Part shown: positions 16,249-24,239 of the stretch, piece by piece
Layout of the letters: each line of letters begins with the position of its first letter
How positions within the stretch are numbered: position 1 is the stretch's first letter
Source: JBKEAR01 sp047972425
GTDB taxonomy: Bacteria; Pseudomonadota; Alphaproteobacteria; JBKEAR01
DNA: 64,000 nt
Assembly (NCBI GenBank): GCA_047972425.1
Contig: JBKEAR010000012.1
Coordinates: 1 to 64,000, forward strand
Direction: 5' to 3'
Notes under the pieces: model-generated
What the model saw: only the letters and a program-made list of their open reading frames with translations
Told to the model about the DNA's origin: nothing
The model's database searches: none
Made by a program: the position numbers and the translations under genes

Positions 16249-17427
16249 TTAATCCTTTAAATCGTCCCAAACACGGCGCACTTTACTAAAAAATCCTTCC
16301 GATCCATCGCCCACATTTTCGCCTTCTAAGCTTGCCAATTCTTTAAGCAATTCTTTTTGGCGTTTATCAAGATTGGTTGGGGTGCGCACGTCAATCTCCA
16401 CAATCATATCACCACGGGTAGAAGAGTGCGGAACCGTCATACCTTGGCCACGCAAACGATATTTGGCCTCGGATTGTGTACCGGGTTGAATTTTAATGTT
16501 TTTATCGCCACCTTCTATCACCGGCACTTCAATCTCGCCCCCTAAGGCAGCGACCGTCATGGGTATGGCGGCTTTAAGGTACAAATTTGCACCATCGCGT
16601 TTAAAATGCTTATGGGGTTTAATATGGATAAACGTATATAAATCGCCATTTGGCCCACCGCGTAAGCCAGCCTCGCCTTGGCCGGCAGCACGAACCCGCA
16701 TGCCGTCTTCTACCCCGGCAGGGATTTTAATTTTAATTTTTTTGCTACCATGTTTACGGCCATTACCCGCACATGACGGGCATGGGTCGGATATAATTTG
16801 GCCAGTACCCGAACAACGGTGACATTCGCGCTGAACCGTAAACGGCCCTTGTTGCGATAATATCCGCCCTGCGCCATGGCAATCGGGGCAAGTTTGGGGT
16901 TTGGCACCATCTTTACCACCTGTACCATGGCAAACATCGCAAGTAACATTGGTATTGATGCGAATTTCTTTTTCAAGCCCCTTATAGGCTTCTTCTAAGC
17001 TCATATCCACCGAGTAACGTAAATCGCCACCGCGTAAATTGGCTTGGGCTTGCTGTGCCCCACCACGGCGGGCACCACCAAAAACATCGCCAAACATTTC
17101 CTCAAAAATATCGCCAAAGCCACCACTGGTACTAAAACCACCTTGGCCAAAACCACCCGCACCAAAGGGACCTTGCCCACCGCCGGCTCCGCCCATACCG
17201 CCTTGCTCGAAGGCTGCATGGCCAAAACGGTCGTATGCGGCACGTTTTTGCTCGTCTTTTAACACGTCATAAGCATTATTTAATTCCTGAAATTTTTCCT
17301 CGGCTACTTTATCATCCGGATTACGATCCGGATGATACTTCATTGCAAGCTTACGATAGGCCGATTTTAACTCCTTTGCATCGGCATTTTTGCTTACGCC
17401 TAAAATTTCATAATAATCTTTTGCCAT
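16249..17427 (-). CDS. dnaJ: Chaperone protein DnaJ
   Basis: Hsp40 co-chaperone that delivers unfolded proteins to DnaK and stimulates its ATPase. The J-domain (1-70) has the HPD triad in KYHPDRNPDD. A Gly/Phe-rich linker covers about 76-120. Then come the four zinc repeats CDVCHGTG, CPDCHGAG, CHRCSGTG and CPSCAGNG, and a C-terminal substrate-binding part. Its 392 residues are normal. It lies 194 bp after dnaK on the same strand. Confidence 0.97.
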   Translation of the reverse strand: MAKDYYEILGVSKNADAKELKSAYRKLAMKYHPDRNPDDKVAEEKFQELNNAYDVLKDEQKRAAYDRFGHAAFEQGGMGGAGGGQGPFGAGGFGQGGFSTSGGFGDIFEEMFGDVFGGARRGGAQQAQANLRGGDLRYSVDMSLEEAYKGLEKEIRINTNVTCDVCHGTGGKDGAKPQTCPDCHGAGRILSQQGPFTVQRECHRCSGTGQIISDPCPSCAGNGRKHGSKKIKIKIPAGVEDGMRVRAAGQGEAGLRGGPNGDLYTFIHIKPHKHFKRDGANLYLKAAIPMTVAALGGEIEVPVIEGGDKNIKIQPGTQSEAKYRLRGQGMTVPHSSTRGDMIVEIDVRTPTNLDKRQKELLKELASLEGENVGDGSEGFFSKVRRVWDDLKD

Positions 17428-17508
17428 TGTCGCTTTTGTCTCTCTAGCTGCTTATTTGGGGTTACTATATCTAAATAAGCACGAATTTTCAATTGGTTAA
17501 CATAAATA

Positions 17509-17607
17509 TTTGGGGTGGTTATTATCATCACCCCAAAAGCTTCATTCTATTTTTTGATTATTTTTTCGCTTAAAACGATGATGTGTGGGGTTATATATAA
17601 CCCCACA
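17509..17607 (-). promoter_or_regulatory. Two hairpins in the dnaK-dnaJ intercistronic region
   Basis: The first hairpin has TTTGGGGTG (17509-17517) opposite CACCCCAAA (17529-17537). The second is a perfect 24-bp palindrome at 17584-17607, with TGTGGGG and CCCCACA arms around an A/T core. Neither ends in a proper T-run, so they are more likely to tune dnaJ expression below dnaK or protect the dnaK mRNA 3' end than to stop transcription fully. Confidence 0.6.
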
Positions 17608-17621
17608 TAGAGACTGAAGAA

Positions 17622-19523
17622 TTATTTTTCTTCTTCTTCAACATCCACATCAATAATATCATCATCACTTGCTTTTGTTTCGCCCTCGGGCGCAGCAGAT
17701 GCCGCTTGCTCTTCGGCTTGCTGTGCCTGATAAATCGCTTGACCCAAAGCCATTAAAGCATTGGTTGCTTCTTCAATTTTGGCTTTAATCGCATCGGCAT
17801 CGTCCGAATCTTTCATTTCTTCTAATGCTGTTTTGGCATCTTCAATCTTGGCTTTTTCTTCGGCCGATACTTTATCGCCATGTTCTTTAAGATTTTTTTC
17901 AATCTCATTGACCAATTGTTCCCGTTGGTTTTGGGCTTCAACTAAGGCACGGCGTTTTTTATCGGCTTCGGCATTGGCCTCGGCATCTTTGACCATTTGT
18001 TCGATATCATCATCCGATAATCCAGAAGAAGCCTGAATTTGAATGGATTGCTGTTTATTGGTGGCTTTGTCTTTAGCCGAAACCGAAACAATACCATTAG
18101 CATCGATATCAAAAGTTACCTCAATTTGGGGCATGCCGCGGGGTGCCGGCGGAATTTCGGTTAAATCGAAATTACCAAGCAATTTATTATCGGCCGCCAT
18201 TTCGCGCTCACCTTGGAATACACGAATGGTTACCGCATTTTGGTTATCCTCGGCTGTCGAGAATACTTGGCTCTTTTTCGCCGGAATAGTGGTATTACGA
18301 TCAATAAGCCGTGTAAACACACCACCTAAAGTTTCGATACCCAAAGATAATGGTGTTACATCTAATAACAACACATCTTTCACATCACCCGCTAATACAC
18401 CACCTTGAATGGCGGCACCCATGGCCACAACTTCATCGGGGTTTACACCACGGTGCGGGTCTTTACCAAAAAATTCTTTAACGGTTTCAATAACTTTAGG
18501 CATACGGCTCATACCGCCCACCAAAATAATTTCGTCAATATCATTGGCTTTAAGCCCGGCATCTTTAAGCGCTGCTTTACAAGGGGCAATGGTGCGTTGG
18601 ATAAGCTCATCCACCATGCTTTCGAATTTTGCGCGGCTTAATTTTAAGTTTAAATGTTTAGGCCCCGATGCATCGGCAGTGATATAAGGTAAGTTAATAT
18701 CGGTTTGCATAGAAGATGAAAGCTCAATTTTGGCTTTTTCGGCCGCTTCTTTAAGGCGTTGCATTGCTAAATTATCTTTACGCAAATCCACACCGTTTTC
18801 TTTATTAAATTCATCAGCTAACCATTGGATAACTTTGTTATCAAAATCTTCACCACCTAAGAAAGTATCACCATTGGTCGATTTTACTTCAAAGACACCA
18901 TCGCCAATTTCTAAAACCGAAACATCAAAAGTACCACCGCCAAGGTCATACACAACAATGGTTCCGGCTTCATTTTTATCTAAGCCATAAGCCAGCGCAG
19001 CCGCTGTAGGCTCGTTGATAATCCGTTTTACATCAAGGCCAGCAATTTTACCGGCATCTTTAGTGGCTTGGCGTTGGGCATCGTTAAAGTAGGCCGGTAC
19101 GGTAATTACGGCTTCGGTAACTTTTTCACCCAACCAAGCTTCGGCAGTTTCCTTCATTTTTTGTAAAATAAAGGCCGATACTTGCGATGGCGAATATTTT
19201 TTGCCATCGGCTTCTACCCAAGCGGCACCGCCTTCGCCCTCAACAATTTTATAAGGAACCATTTCCATATCTTTTTTAGTCGTCGGGTCGCTAAAGTTAC
19301 GGCCGATAAGGCGTTTAATTGCATATAATGTATTGGTGGGGTTGGTTACTGCTTGGCGTTTGGCAGGCTGGCCGACTAAACGCTCGTCATTATTGGTAAA
19401 TGCCACCATAGAAGGTGTGGTACGTGCACCCTCGGAGTTTTCAATCACCCGTGCATCTTTACCGTCCATAACAGCAACGCAAGAGTTTGTTGTACCTAAA
19501 TCAATTCCTATAATTTTTCCCAT
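17622..19523 (-). CDS. dnaK: Chaperone protein DnaK (Hsp70)
   Basis: ATP-driven chaperone of 633 residues. The N-terminus GKIIGIDLGTTNSCVAVMDG is the phosphate-1 loop. The nucleotide-binding domain also shows VYDLGGGTFDVSVLE near 193-207 and ILVGGMSRMPKV near 334-345. The substrate-binding domain begins near DVTPLSLGIETLGG, and the acidic tail ends in DDDIIDVDVEEEEK. It is followed by dnaJ, the standard heat-shock pair. A sigma-32-like promoter lies about 110 bp upstream. Confidence 0.98.
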   Translation of the reverse strand: MGKIIGIDLGTTNSCVAVMDGKDARVIENSEGARTTPSMVAFTNNDERLVGQPAKRQAVTNPTNTLYAIKRLIGRNFSDPTTKKDMEMVPYKIVEGEGGAAWVEADGKKYSPSQVSAFILQKMKETAEAWLGEKVTEAVITVPAYFNDAQRQATKDAGKIAGLDVKRIINEPTAAALAYGLDKNEAGTIVVYDLGGGTFDVSVLEIGDGVFEVKSTNGDTFLGGEDFDNKVIQWLADEFNKENGVDLRKDNLAMQRLKEAAEKAKIELSSSMQTDINLPYITADASGPKHLNLKLSRAKFESMVDELIQRTIAPCKAALKDAGLKANDIDEIILVGGMSRMPKVIETVKEFFGKDPHRGVNPDEVVAMGAAIQGGVLAGDVKDVLLLDVTPLSLGIETLGGVFTRLIDRNTTIPAKKSQVFSTAEDNQNAVTIRVFQGEREMAADNKLLGNFDLTEIPPAPRGMPQIEVTFDIDANGIVSVSAKDKATNKQQSIQIQASSGLSDDDIEQMVKDAEANAEADKKRRALVEAQNQREQLVNEIEKNLKEHGDKVSAEEKAKIEDAKTALEEMKDSDDADAIKAKIEEATNALMALGQAIYQAQQAEEQAASAAPEGETKASDDDIIDVDVEEEEK

Positions 19524-19630
19524 TTTATACCTCTTTCATTTAAGCGAACTTTCTATTAAGCCAGATGTTTCACTGCACTTATTTTTAAAGCCCCTTTAAG
19601 GATTAAATTTGTAAGTTTTGTTTTACGTTG

Positions 19631-19663
19631 CTTATATAGGCGTAAAATGAGTCTATTCGCAAG
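19631..19663 (-). promoter_or_regulatory. Candidate heat-shock (sigma-32) promoter of dnaK
   Basis: On the minus strand CTTG is followed after 19 nt by CCTATATAAG. The published alphaproteobacterial heat-shock consensus is CTTG-N17/18-CYTATNTNNG. The -10 part matches fully; the spacer is one base long. The position, about 110-140 bp before the dnaK ATG, is suitable. No CIRCE element is seen. Confidence 0.55.
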
Positions 19664-19748
19664 CTTTTAGATGATTTTTTTTTCAATTTTTTTAATTTGG
19701 CTATCATTACAGGCAGAATATGTAATGATAGCCAAGATGAGTAATGGT

Positions 19749-19958
19749 TTAAAGAGCCGCTTTGACCATTGTTTTTAAAGGGGTTGTTGGGTGGCCGATG
19801 ATTTGGCTTAATGTCTGGCTATCATCAAATAAACCGCCTTTAGATGCACCCGCATCGGAATTAGCGAGTATTAATGCCAAGCCTTTGGGCAGCCCTGCAC
19901 CTTTAAGCGCATTGGCATAATCAGCCTCTGCCATATCTAAATAAGGGATATATTGCAA
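19749..19958 (-). pseudogene. C-terminal remnant of an NAD(P)H:quinone oxidoreductase (QorB/YtfG-like)
   Basis: About 69 codons remain. ADYANALKGAGLPKGLALIL and then ASKGGLFDDSQTLSQIIGHP followed by TTPL match the C-terminus of the NmrA/atypical-SDR quinone reductases of the QorB type, which are about 285 residues long. The Rossmann domain and the first 210 or so residues are missing upstream. The sequence before it is the short, unrelated leader of the divergent gene at 19997. I read it as a 5'-deleted pseudogene; translation from the internal ATG is unlikely to give a working enzyme. Confidence 0.75.
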
Positions 19959-19996
19959 TCAACATAAAACCATAATTACCGTGTAATGATAGATTT

Positions 19997-20629
19997 ATGG
20001 TTATGCGATGGATAAGATTTTTTATTATATTTATTAGCTTGCTTTGCATGGGCTTAGTTGGTTTTGCCCGTATTTATAATATTATTCATGAGAAAAATAA
20101 TAAAGGCACACTTAGTTTTTATGCCCTATCATATTCTTGGCATAAGGGCATTATTATCCCACGCAATTGGTTAGAAGTAGAAATGGGTTTGATACCTGTT
20201 GGGCAAGGTGAATGGTTAGAGATCGGCTGGGGCGAGCGTGCCTATTATATGTATGATGCCCATAGTGCAACAGGTATTTTGCGGGCGATTGCCCTGCCAT
20301 CGGCAGGTGTTATGCATATTGTTCCCTTAACCAATGACGTAATAAACTATATGATTAAAGATGATGAAAATTTAAACGAATACTCCATTACGCCCAGCCA
20401 GCGCAGCCAGATAATAAACTATATTCAGCAAAGTTTTAGTCCAAATGCCTTAACCCAACCCCTTGGCCATAGCCTTTATGGCGATGGTGCATTTTTTGCA
20501 TCGGATTACAAATATCATCTTTTCTTTACATGTAACTCTTGGGTCGCTAATATCATGAATAAGGCGGGTTATGTGGTTTTTCCTTTTTTATCGCAGCATC
20601 CGGCATTATTACATTTGCAATATAAATAA
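19997..20629 (+). CDS. DUF2459 / TIGR02117 family protein
   Basis: 210 residues: an N-terminal membrane anchor (about 5-27) and an outside domain with the family's hallmarks. They are SYSWHKGIIIPRNWL near 46-60, EIGWGERAYYMYD near 75-87 and a C-terminal FFTCNSWVANIMNKAGYVV. The conserved His and Cys resemble a papain-like fold and an amidase role has been speculated, but no function is established. It lies 38 bp from the qorB remnant, divergently, and 19 bp before an unknown secreted protein with which it is probably cotranscribed. Confidence 0.8.
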   Translation: MVMRWIRFFIIFISLLCMGLVGFARIYNIIHEKNNKGTLSFYALSYSWHKGIIIPRNWLEVEMGLIPVGQGEWLEIGWGERAYYMYDAHSATGILRAIALPSAGVMHIVPLTNDVINYMIKDDENLNEYSITPSQRSQIINYIQQSFSPNALTQPLGHSLYGDGAFFASDYKYHLFFTCNSWVANIMNKAGYVVFPFLSQHPALLHLQYK

Positions 20630-20648
20630 AAAAATGTAAAATGGCTAT

Positions 20649-21281
20649 ATGATGGGGAAGCAAAAAATAATAATCATCATCGCACAAATCTTTTTATTCC
20701 TTTTTGCGTTGGCTGCAAATACCCAGAGCACGCAGCTGTTATCAAACATCTATGTACAGCCCGAAATTTGTAATAAAAAAATATCTGTCATTACCCATGC
20801 TATTAATGATATGGGGCAAGAATATTTGTATTTACATATTGCAGATAAAGAGCCTTTAAAAGCTCCTAACATGAATGATTGCTGGTATTACCATCAGAAT
20901 TTATTGTTAAGCCAACCCAGTAAAAATATTTTATTAGAAAATATAAATGATAACCCTAACCAGCTAATGCATGATTTTGTTAGTGAGGGGACATATAGCG
21001 GCAGTGATTTTTATTGGATATGGCGGCAATTTAACATATTGGGTATTGGGCAATATATATTTAACAATAAGCCAATGGAAGCCATTGATGTTACAATCCC
21101 TATTCCACCAGCCCCCAAAAAAGATAAACCATCATTTTTAGGGTATGATTATATCGTGCATTTTTATCATTATGGCCAAAGAGAACCCATACAAATATTT
21201 GCTAAGCCGCAAGATTTTAGATTGTTACCCCAACCCCAAATATTCAAATATCCGTTATTTGAAATGAATATTGTTCAATAA
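20649..21281 (+). CDS. Secreted or membrane-anchored protein of unknown function
   Basis: 210 residues. A hydrophobic N-terminus (about 6-24) looks like a signal peptide with possible cleavage after LAANTQS. The mature part is rich in Asn, Tyr and Pro and holds two Cys (near residues 41 and 78) that could form a disulfide. I recognise no family. It follows the DUF2459 gene by 19 bp on the same strand and ends 5 bp before the convergent xth stop. Confidence 0.6.
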   Translation: MMGKQKIIIIIAQIFLFLFALAANTQSTQLLSNIYVQPEICNKKISVITHAINDMGQEYLYLHIADKEPLKAPNMNDCWYYHQNLLLSQPSKNILLENINDNPNQLMHDFVSEGTYSGSDFYWIWRQFNILGIGQYIFNNKPMEAIDVTIPIPPAPKKDKPSFLGYDYIVHFYHYGQREPIQIFAKPQDFRLLPQPQIFKYPLFEMNIVQ

Positions 21282-21286
21282 CCCAT

Positions 21287-22093
21287 CTAAACATCTTTTA
21301 ACACAATACTAATCGGGCAATGATCCGATGTTACTGCCCAATCGCGTGCAATATCAAAAATCTCGGCCGATTGTATTTGGGGCGCTAAATCGGGCGTGAC
21401 CCAAATATGGTCAAGCCGGCGCCCCCGGTTAGATGCCCGCCAATCTTTGGAGCGATAAGACCACCAAGAATATAATTTTTCTGGCTCGGGATAAACCACC
21501 CTTACGGCATCGACCCATGCCCCCGATTGCTGAAAATAATTGAGCAATTCAACCTCTTGCGGGGTATGAGAAATAATTTTTAACAATTGCTTGTGGTTCC
21601 ATACATCATGCTCGGACGGTGCAATATTAAAATCACCCAATATCACTTGGCGCTCAGTTTGGGTAATTACTTGTTGCGACCATTGGGCAAGCTCGTCCAC
21701 AAATTGCAATTTATGGGCAAATTTGGGGTTTACATCGGGATTTGGCTCATCGCCGCCAGCGGGAATATAAATATTATGAACCCGTATTGGGGCTTTATCC
21801 CCCGCTTTGATATCCGCCCATATATGCCGCGCATCGCTTTTGCCTACCCAATCCATACGTTCGCTCTCTATAATCGGGTATTTAGAGCATATGGCCACAC
21901 CGTTATAGGCCTTCATACCATAATAAACAATATGGTCGTACCCTTTGGATTTCAGTTCCAACAGCGGAAAATCACTATCTTGCGCTTTACATTCTTGCAA
22001 ACAAAGAACATCGGGGGCAACAAGGCTGTTAATTTCATCGATTAAATCGATACGGCGGCGTACAGAGTTAATATTCCAGCTGGTAATCTTCAT
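21287..22093 (-). CDS. xth: Exodeoxyribonuclease III
   Basis: AP endonuclease and 3'-5' exonuclease of base-excision repair. The motifs are MKITSWNINSVRRRI at the start, LCLQECKAQD near 31-40 with the metal-binding Glu, YIPAGGDEPN near 109-118, LGDFNIAPSEHDVWN near 151-165, and the C-terminal DHCPISIVL with the catalytic His. GRRLDHIWVTPDL carries the conserved Asp. The length of 268 is normal. Confidence 0.95.
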   Translation of the reverse strand: MKITSWNINSVRRRIDLIDEINSLVAPDVLCLQECKAQDSDFPLLELKSKGYDHIVYYGMKAYNGVAICSKYPIIESERMDWVGKSDARHIWADIKAGDKAPIRVHNIYIPAGGDEPNPDVNPKFAHKLQFVDELAQWSQQVITQTERQVILGDFNIAPSEHDVWNHKQLLKIISHTPQEVELLNYFQQSGAWVDAVRVVYPEPEKLYSWWSYRSKDWRASNRGRRLDHIWVTPDLAPQIQSAEIFDIARDWAVTSDHCPISIVLKDV

Positions 22094-22116
22094 TAAAAAT
22101 CTTTCGGTTTAATTAT

Positions 22117-22149
22117 CTAATTATGGTTAAGTAGGGTTAAATTGTCACG
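22117..22149 (-). pseudogene. Second copy of the last codons of proB (11-codon remnant)
   Basis: Read on the minus strand it gives R-D-N-L-T-L-L-N-H-N-stop. The proB end at 22233-22265 reads R-D-N-L-T-L-L-N-H-S-stop. Of the first nine codons, five differ only in a synonymous third base; the last sense codon differs AAT against AGT, and the stop TAG against TAA. Upstream homology stops at once in the tandem repeats. This is a fragment of a diverged proB allele or paralogue rather than a recent duplication. Confidence 0.7.
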
Positions 22150-22219
22150 TCATGCTGAAAGCATGCCTTTATAAGGTTGCTGAAAGCATGCCTTTATAAG
22201 GTTGCTGAAAGCATGCCTT
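22148..22219. repeat. Tandem repeat, 25-nt unit, about 2.6 copies
   Basis: The unit runs GCTGAAAGCATGCCTTTATA followed by AGGTT. Copies start at 22154, 22179 and 22204, the last being 16 nt. The first copy is extended leftwards to a perfect CATGCT-GAA-AGCATG palindrome, and 22148-22168 is identical to 2719-2739. The array lies between the two proB 3' ends. Confidence 0.85.
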
Positions 22220-22232
22220 CTTATCATTTTGT

Positions 22233-23363
22233 TTAACTATGGTTAAGTAAAGTCAAATTATCCCGATGCACAAGCTCATCGCTATTTTTATAACCCAAAA
22301 TATCTTCTATTTCATCGGAATGTATCCCTATAATCTGCCTTGTATCATGGCTGTTATAATTTACTAAACCCCGGGCAAGCTCGGTTTGGGCAGTATTAAT
22401 AATTGTTACCGCATCACCTTTGGCAAAATTGCCACTTACGGCAATAATCCCCACGCTTAACAAACTTTTTCCCTCTAGCAAGGCTTGCTCGGCACCCTGA
22501 TTGATTGTAATGCTACCGGTGGGTTTTAAACTGGTGGCTATCCAAGTTTTACGGGCAGATTTTACATTTTTTGGGCTTTGGAAAAAGCTGAAACGCTCGC
22601 CATTGAGCAAACGGGTAATGGGGGCATTCCGGTTGCCGTCCATCAGTACCATATTCACACCGGCCTCCATACAAATTTTTGCCGCCGTAATTTTGGTTGC
22701 CATGCCCCCTGTACCGACATCGGAGCCTGCGCCTTTAGCCATTTTTTCAATATCTTCAGAAATTTCATGAATTTCAGCTATATGTTGGGCATTGGCATCT
22801 TGGCGCGGATTAGCCGTATATAAACCATCGATATCCGAAAACATAATCAGTAAATCGGCCGAGGTCATTGCCGCCACACGGGCAGCTAAGCGGTCGTTAT
22901 CGCCCACTTTAATTTCATCGGTCGCAATGGTATCATTTTCGTTAATAACGGCTATCGTGCCTAATTCCGCCATGGTTAAAATGGTATTGCGTGCATTTAA
23001 ATAACGCCGGCGGCTTTCGCTATCTTCTAAAGTAAGCAATACTTGCCCAATAGGGATATTATAAGGTTTAAAGGCGTTATCATAACTTTGGATAAGCCGA
23101 CCCATGCCCACAGCTGCAGCCGCCTGCTTTTGAGCCAAGGTTAACGCTTTATGATTAAGTTTAAGCATGGGTTTACCAATAGCAATAGAGCCGGAAGATA
23201 CAATAATAACATCTTTATTTTGCATAACCCATGGGGCGATATCTTTGGCTAAGCTACCCAGCCAATCGTGGCGGATATGGTAATTTTTATCAACCACGGT
23301 AGAAGAACCGATTTTAATAACAATACGTTCGCTTGCCTGCACGCGCTTTTGAATATCGACCAT
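22233..23363 (-). CDS. proB: Glutamate 5-kinase
   Basis: Phosphorylates glutamate in the first step of proline synthesis. The amino-acid-kinase domain (about 10-255) shows RIVIKIGSSTVVDK, IIVSSGSIAIGKPML and VINENDTIATDEIKVGDNDR. GSDVGTGGMATKITAAKICM forms the nucleotide site. A C-terminal PUA domain (about 275-370) starts near TGSITINQGAEQALLEGKSL, giving the full 376-residue two-domain form. proA is not adjacent. A short diverged copy of the gene end lies 83 bp downstream. Confidence 0.95.
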   Translation of the reverse strand: MVDIQKRVQASERIVIKIGSSTVVDKNYHIRHDWLGSLAKDIAPWVMQNKDVIIVSSGSIAIGKPMLKLNHKALTLAQKQAAAAVGMGRLIQSYDNAFKPYNIPIGQVLLTLEDSESRRRYLNARNTILTMAELGTIAVINENDTIATDEIKVGDNDRLAARVAAMTSADLLIMFSDIDGLYTANPRQDANAQHIAEIHEISEDIEKMAKGAGSDVGTGGMATKITAAKICMEAGVNMVLMDGNRNAPITRLLNGERFSFFQSPKNVKSARKTWIATSLKPTGSITINQGAEQALLEGKSLLSVGIIAVSGNFAKGDAVTIINTAQTELARGLVNYNSHDTRQIIGIHSDEIEDILGYKNSDELVHRDNLTLLNHS

Positions 23364-23501
23364 AAAATATACTCAATCTGTGATTAAAAAGAAAAACTGA
23401 TATTACCATTTTTTGTTTTTAAGCGATAGAAAATAATCGCTCAAAATATTGGCATTTTATGATAATATATTCATGGTTATATATTTTTTTGGAGGGTTAC
23501 T

Positions 23502-24218
23502 ATGGCCAGTTTTATTATCGGGCATCGCGGCGCTAAGGCTTATGTGGCCGAAAACACCTTAGAAAGCGTAATAAAAGCCGCCGAGCTTGGTGCGCTATGG
23601 GTGGAGTTTGATGTCAAATTATCAAAAGATAATCATCTTATTATCATGCATGATGACGATGTGGATCGTACCACCAATGGTACGGGTGCTGTTGCCGATT
23701 TATCTTTAACTGAGCTTAAACAGCTGAATGCCAATTTTATAACTGATACCCCATTGATGGCTATACCCACATTAAGTGAACTGGTTAAAATTTTATTTGA
23801 ATATAAATTGGGCGCCAATATTGAGCTTAAACCCAACCCCAACCAAGCCCAAGCCACAGGTAAAGCTGTGGCGCTATGGATTAACCAAAATTGGCCAAAA
23901 GGTTTAAAAGCGCCGATTGTTTCCTCTTTTGAATTTGAATGTTTGGCCGCATTTAATGAAACAATAGAACATGATATTGAAATTGCTTTGCTTTACGATA
24001 CCCCCTTGCCCGATGACTATTTACAAGCAGTTGCCCAATATAAGGCATCTTCTATTCATATTAATAAAGACCATGTAACCGCAAATTTGGTGCAAGAGCT
24101 AAAAGCCCATAATCTCCCATTACGCAGTTATACAGTGAATGATAAACAAATGGCATTGCAATTTAATGGCTGGGGTGTAGAGTCTATCTTTACCGATAAG
24201 CCCGATTTACTTGTATAA
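23502..24218 (+). CDS. Glycerophosphodiester phosphodiesterase
   Basis: Cleaves glycerophosphodiesters to glycerol-3-phosphate and an alcohol. The GDPD TIM-barrel motifs are complete: GHRGAKAYVAENTLES (7-22, with catalytic His8 and metal Glu17), VEFDVKLSKDNHLIIMHDDD (metal and catalytic His), DRTTNGTG, and the late NIELKPNP and YTVNDKQ. At 238 residues without a signal peptide it is the cytosolic UgpQ-like type. TTGGAGGG precedes the ATG. lnt follows after 21 bp and is likely cotranscribed; both act in phospholipid turnover. Confidence 0.93.
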   Translation: MASFIIGHRGAKAYVAENTLESVIKAAELGALWVEFDVKLSKDNHLIIMHDDDVDRTTNGTGAVADLSLTELKQLNANFITDTPLMAIPTLSELVKILFEYKLGANIELKPNPNQAQATGKAVALWINQNWPKGLKAPIVSSFEFECLAAFNETIEHDIEIALLYDTPLPDDYLQAVAQYKASSIHINKDHVTANLVQELKAHNLPLRSYTVNDKQMALQFNGWGVESIFTDKPDLLV

Positions 24219-24239
24219 TTTTGAATAAGGATCATCTTT

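Noticed and set aside
17509..17607. CIRCE heat-shock operator near dnaK-dnaJ
   Set aside because: The hairpins have no similarity to TTAGCACTC-N9-GAGTGCTAA; they are intercistronic and not upstream of dnaK.
17761..18990. Several long plus-strand open frames opposite dnaK
   Set aside because: They reflect the codon bias of dnaK on the other strand; no ribosome sites or family similarity.
22148..22219. Possible CRISPR array (regular 25-nt repeats)
   Set aside because: The repeats are contiguous with no unique spacers, and there are no cas genes in the window.
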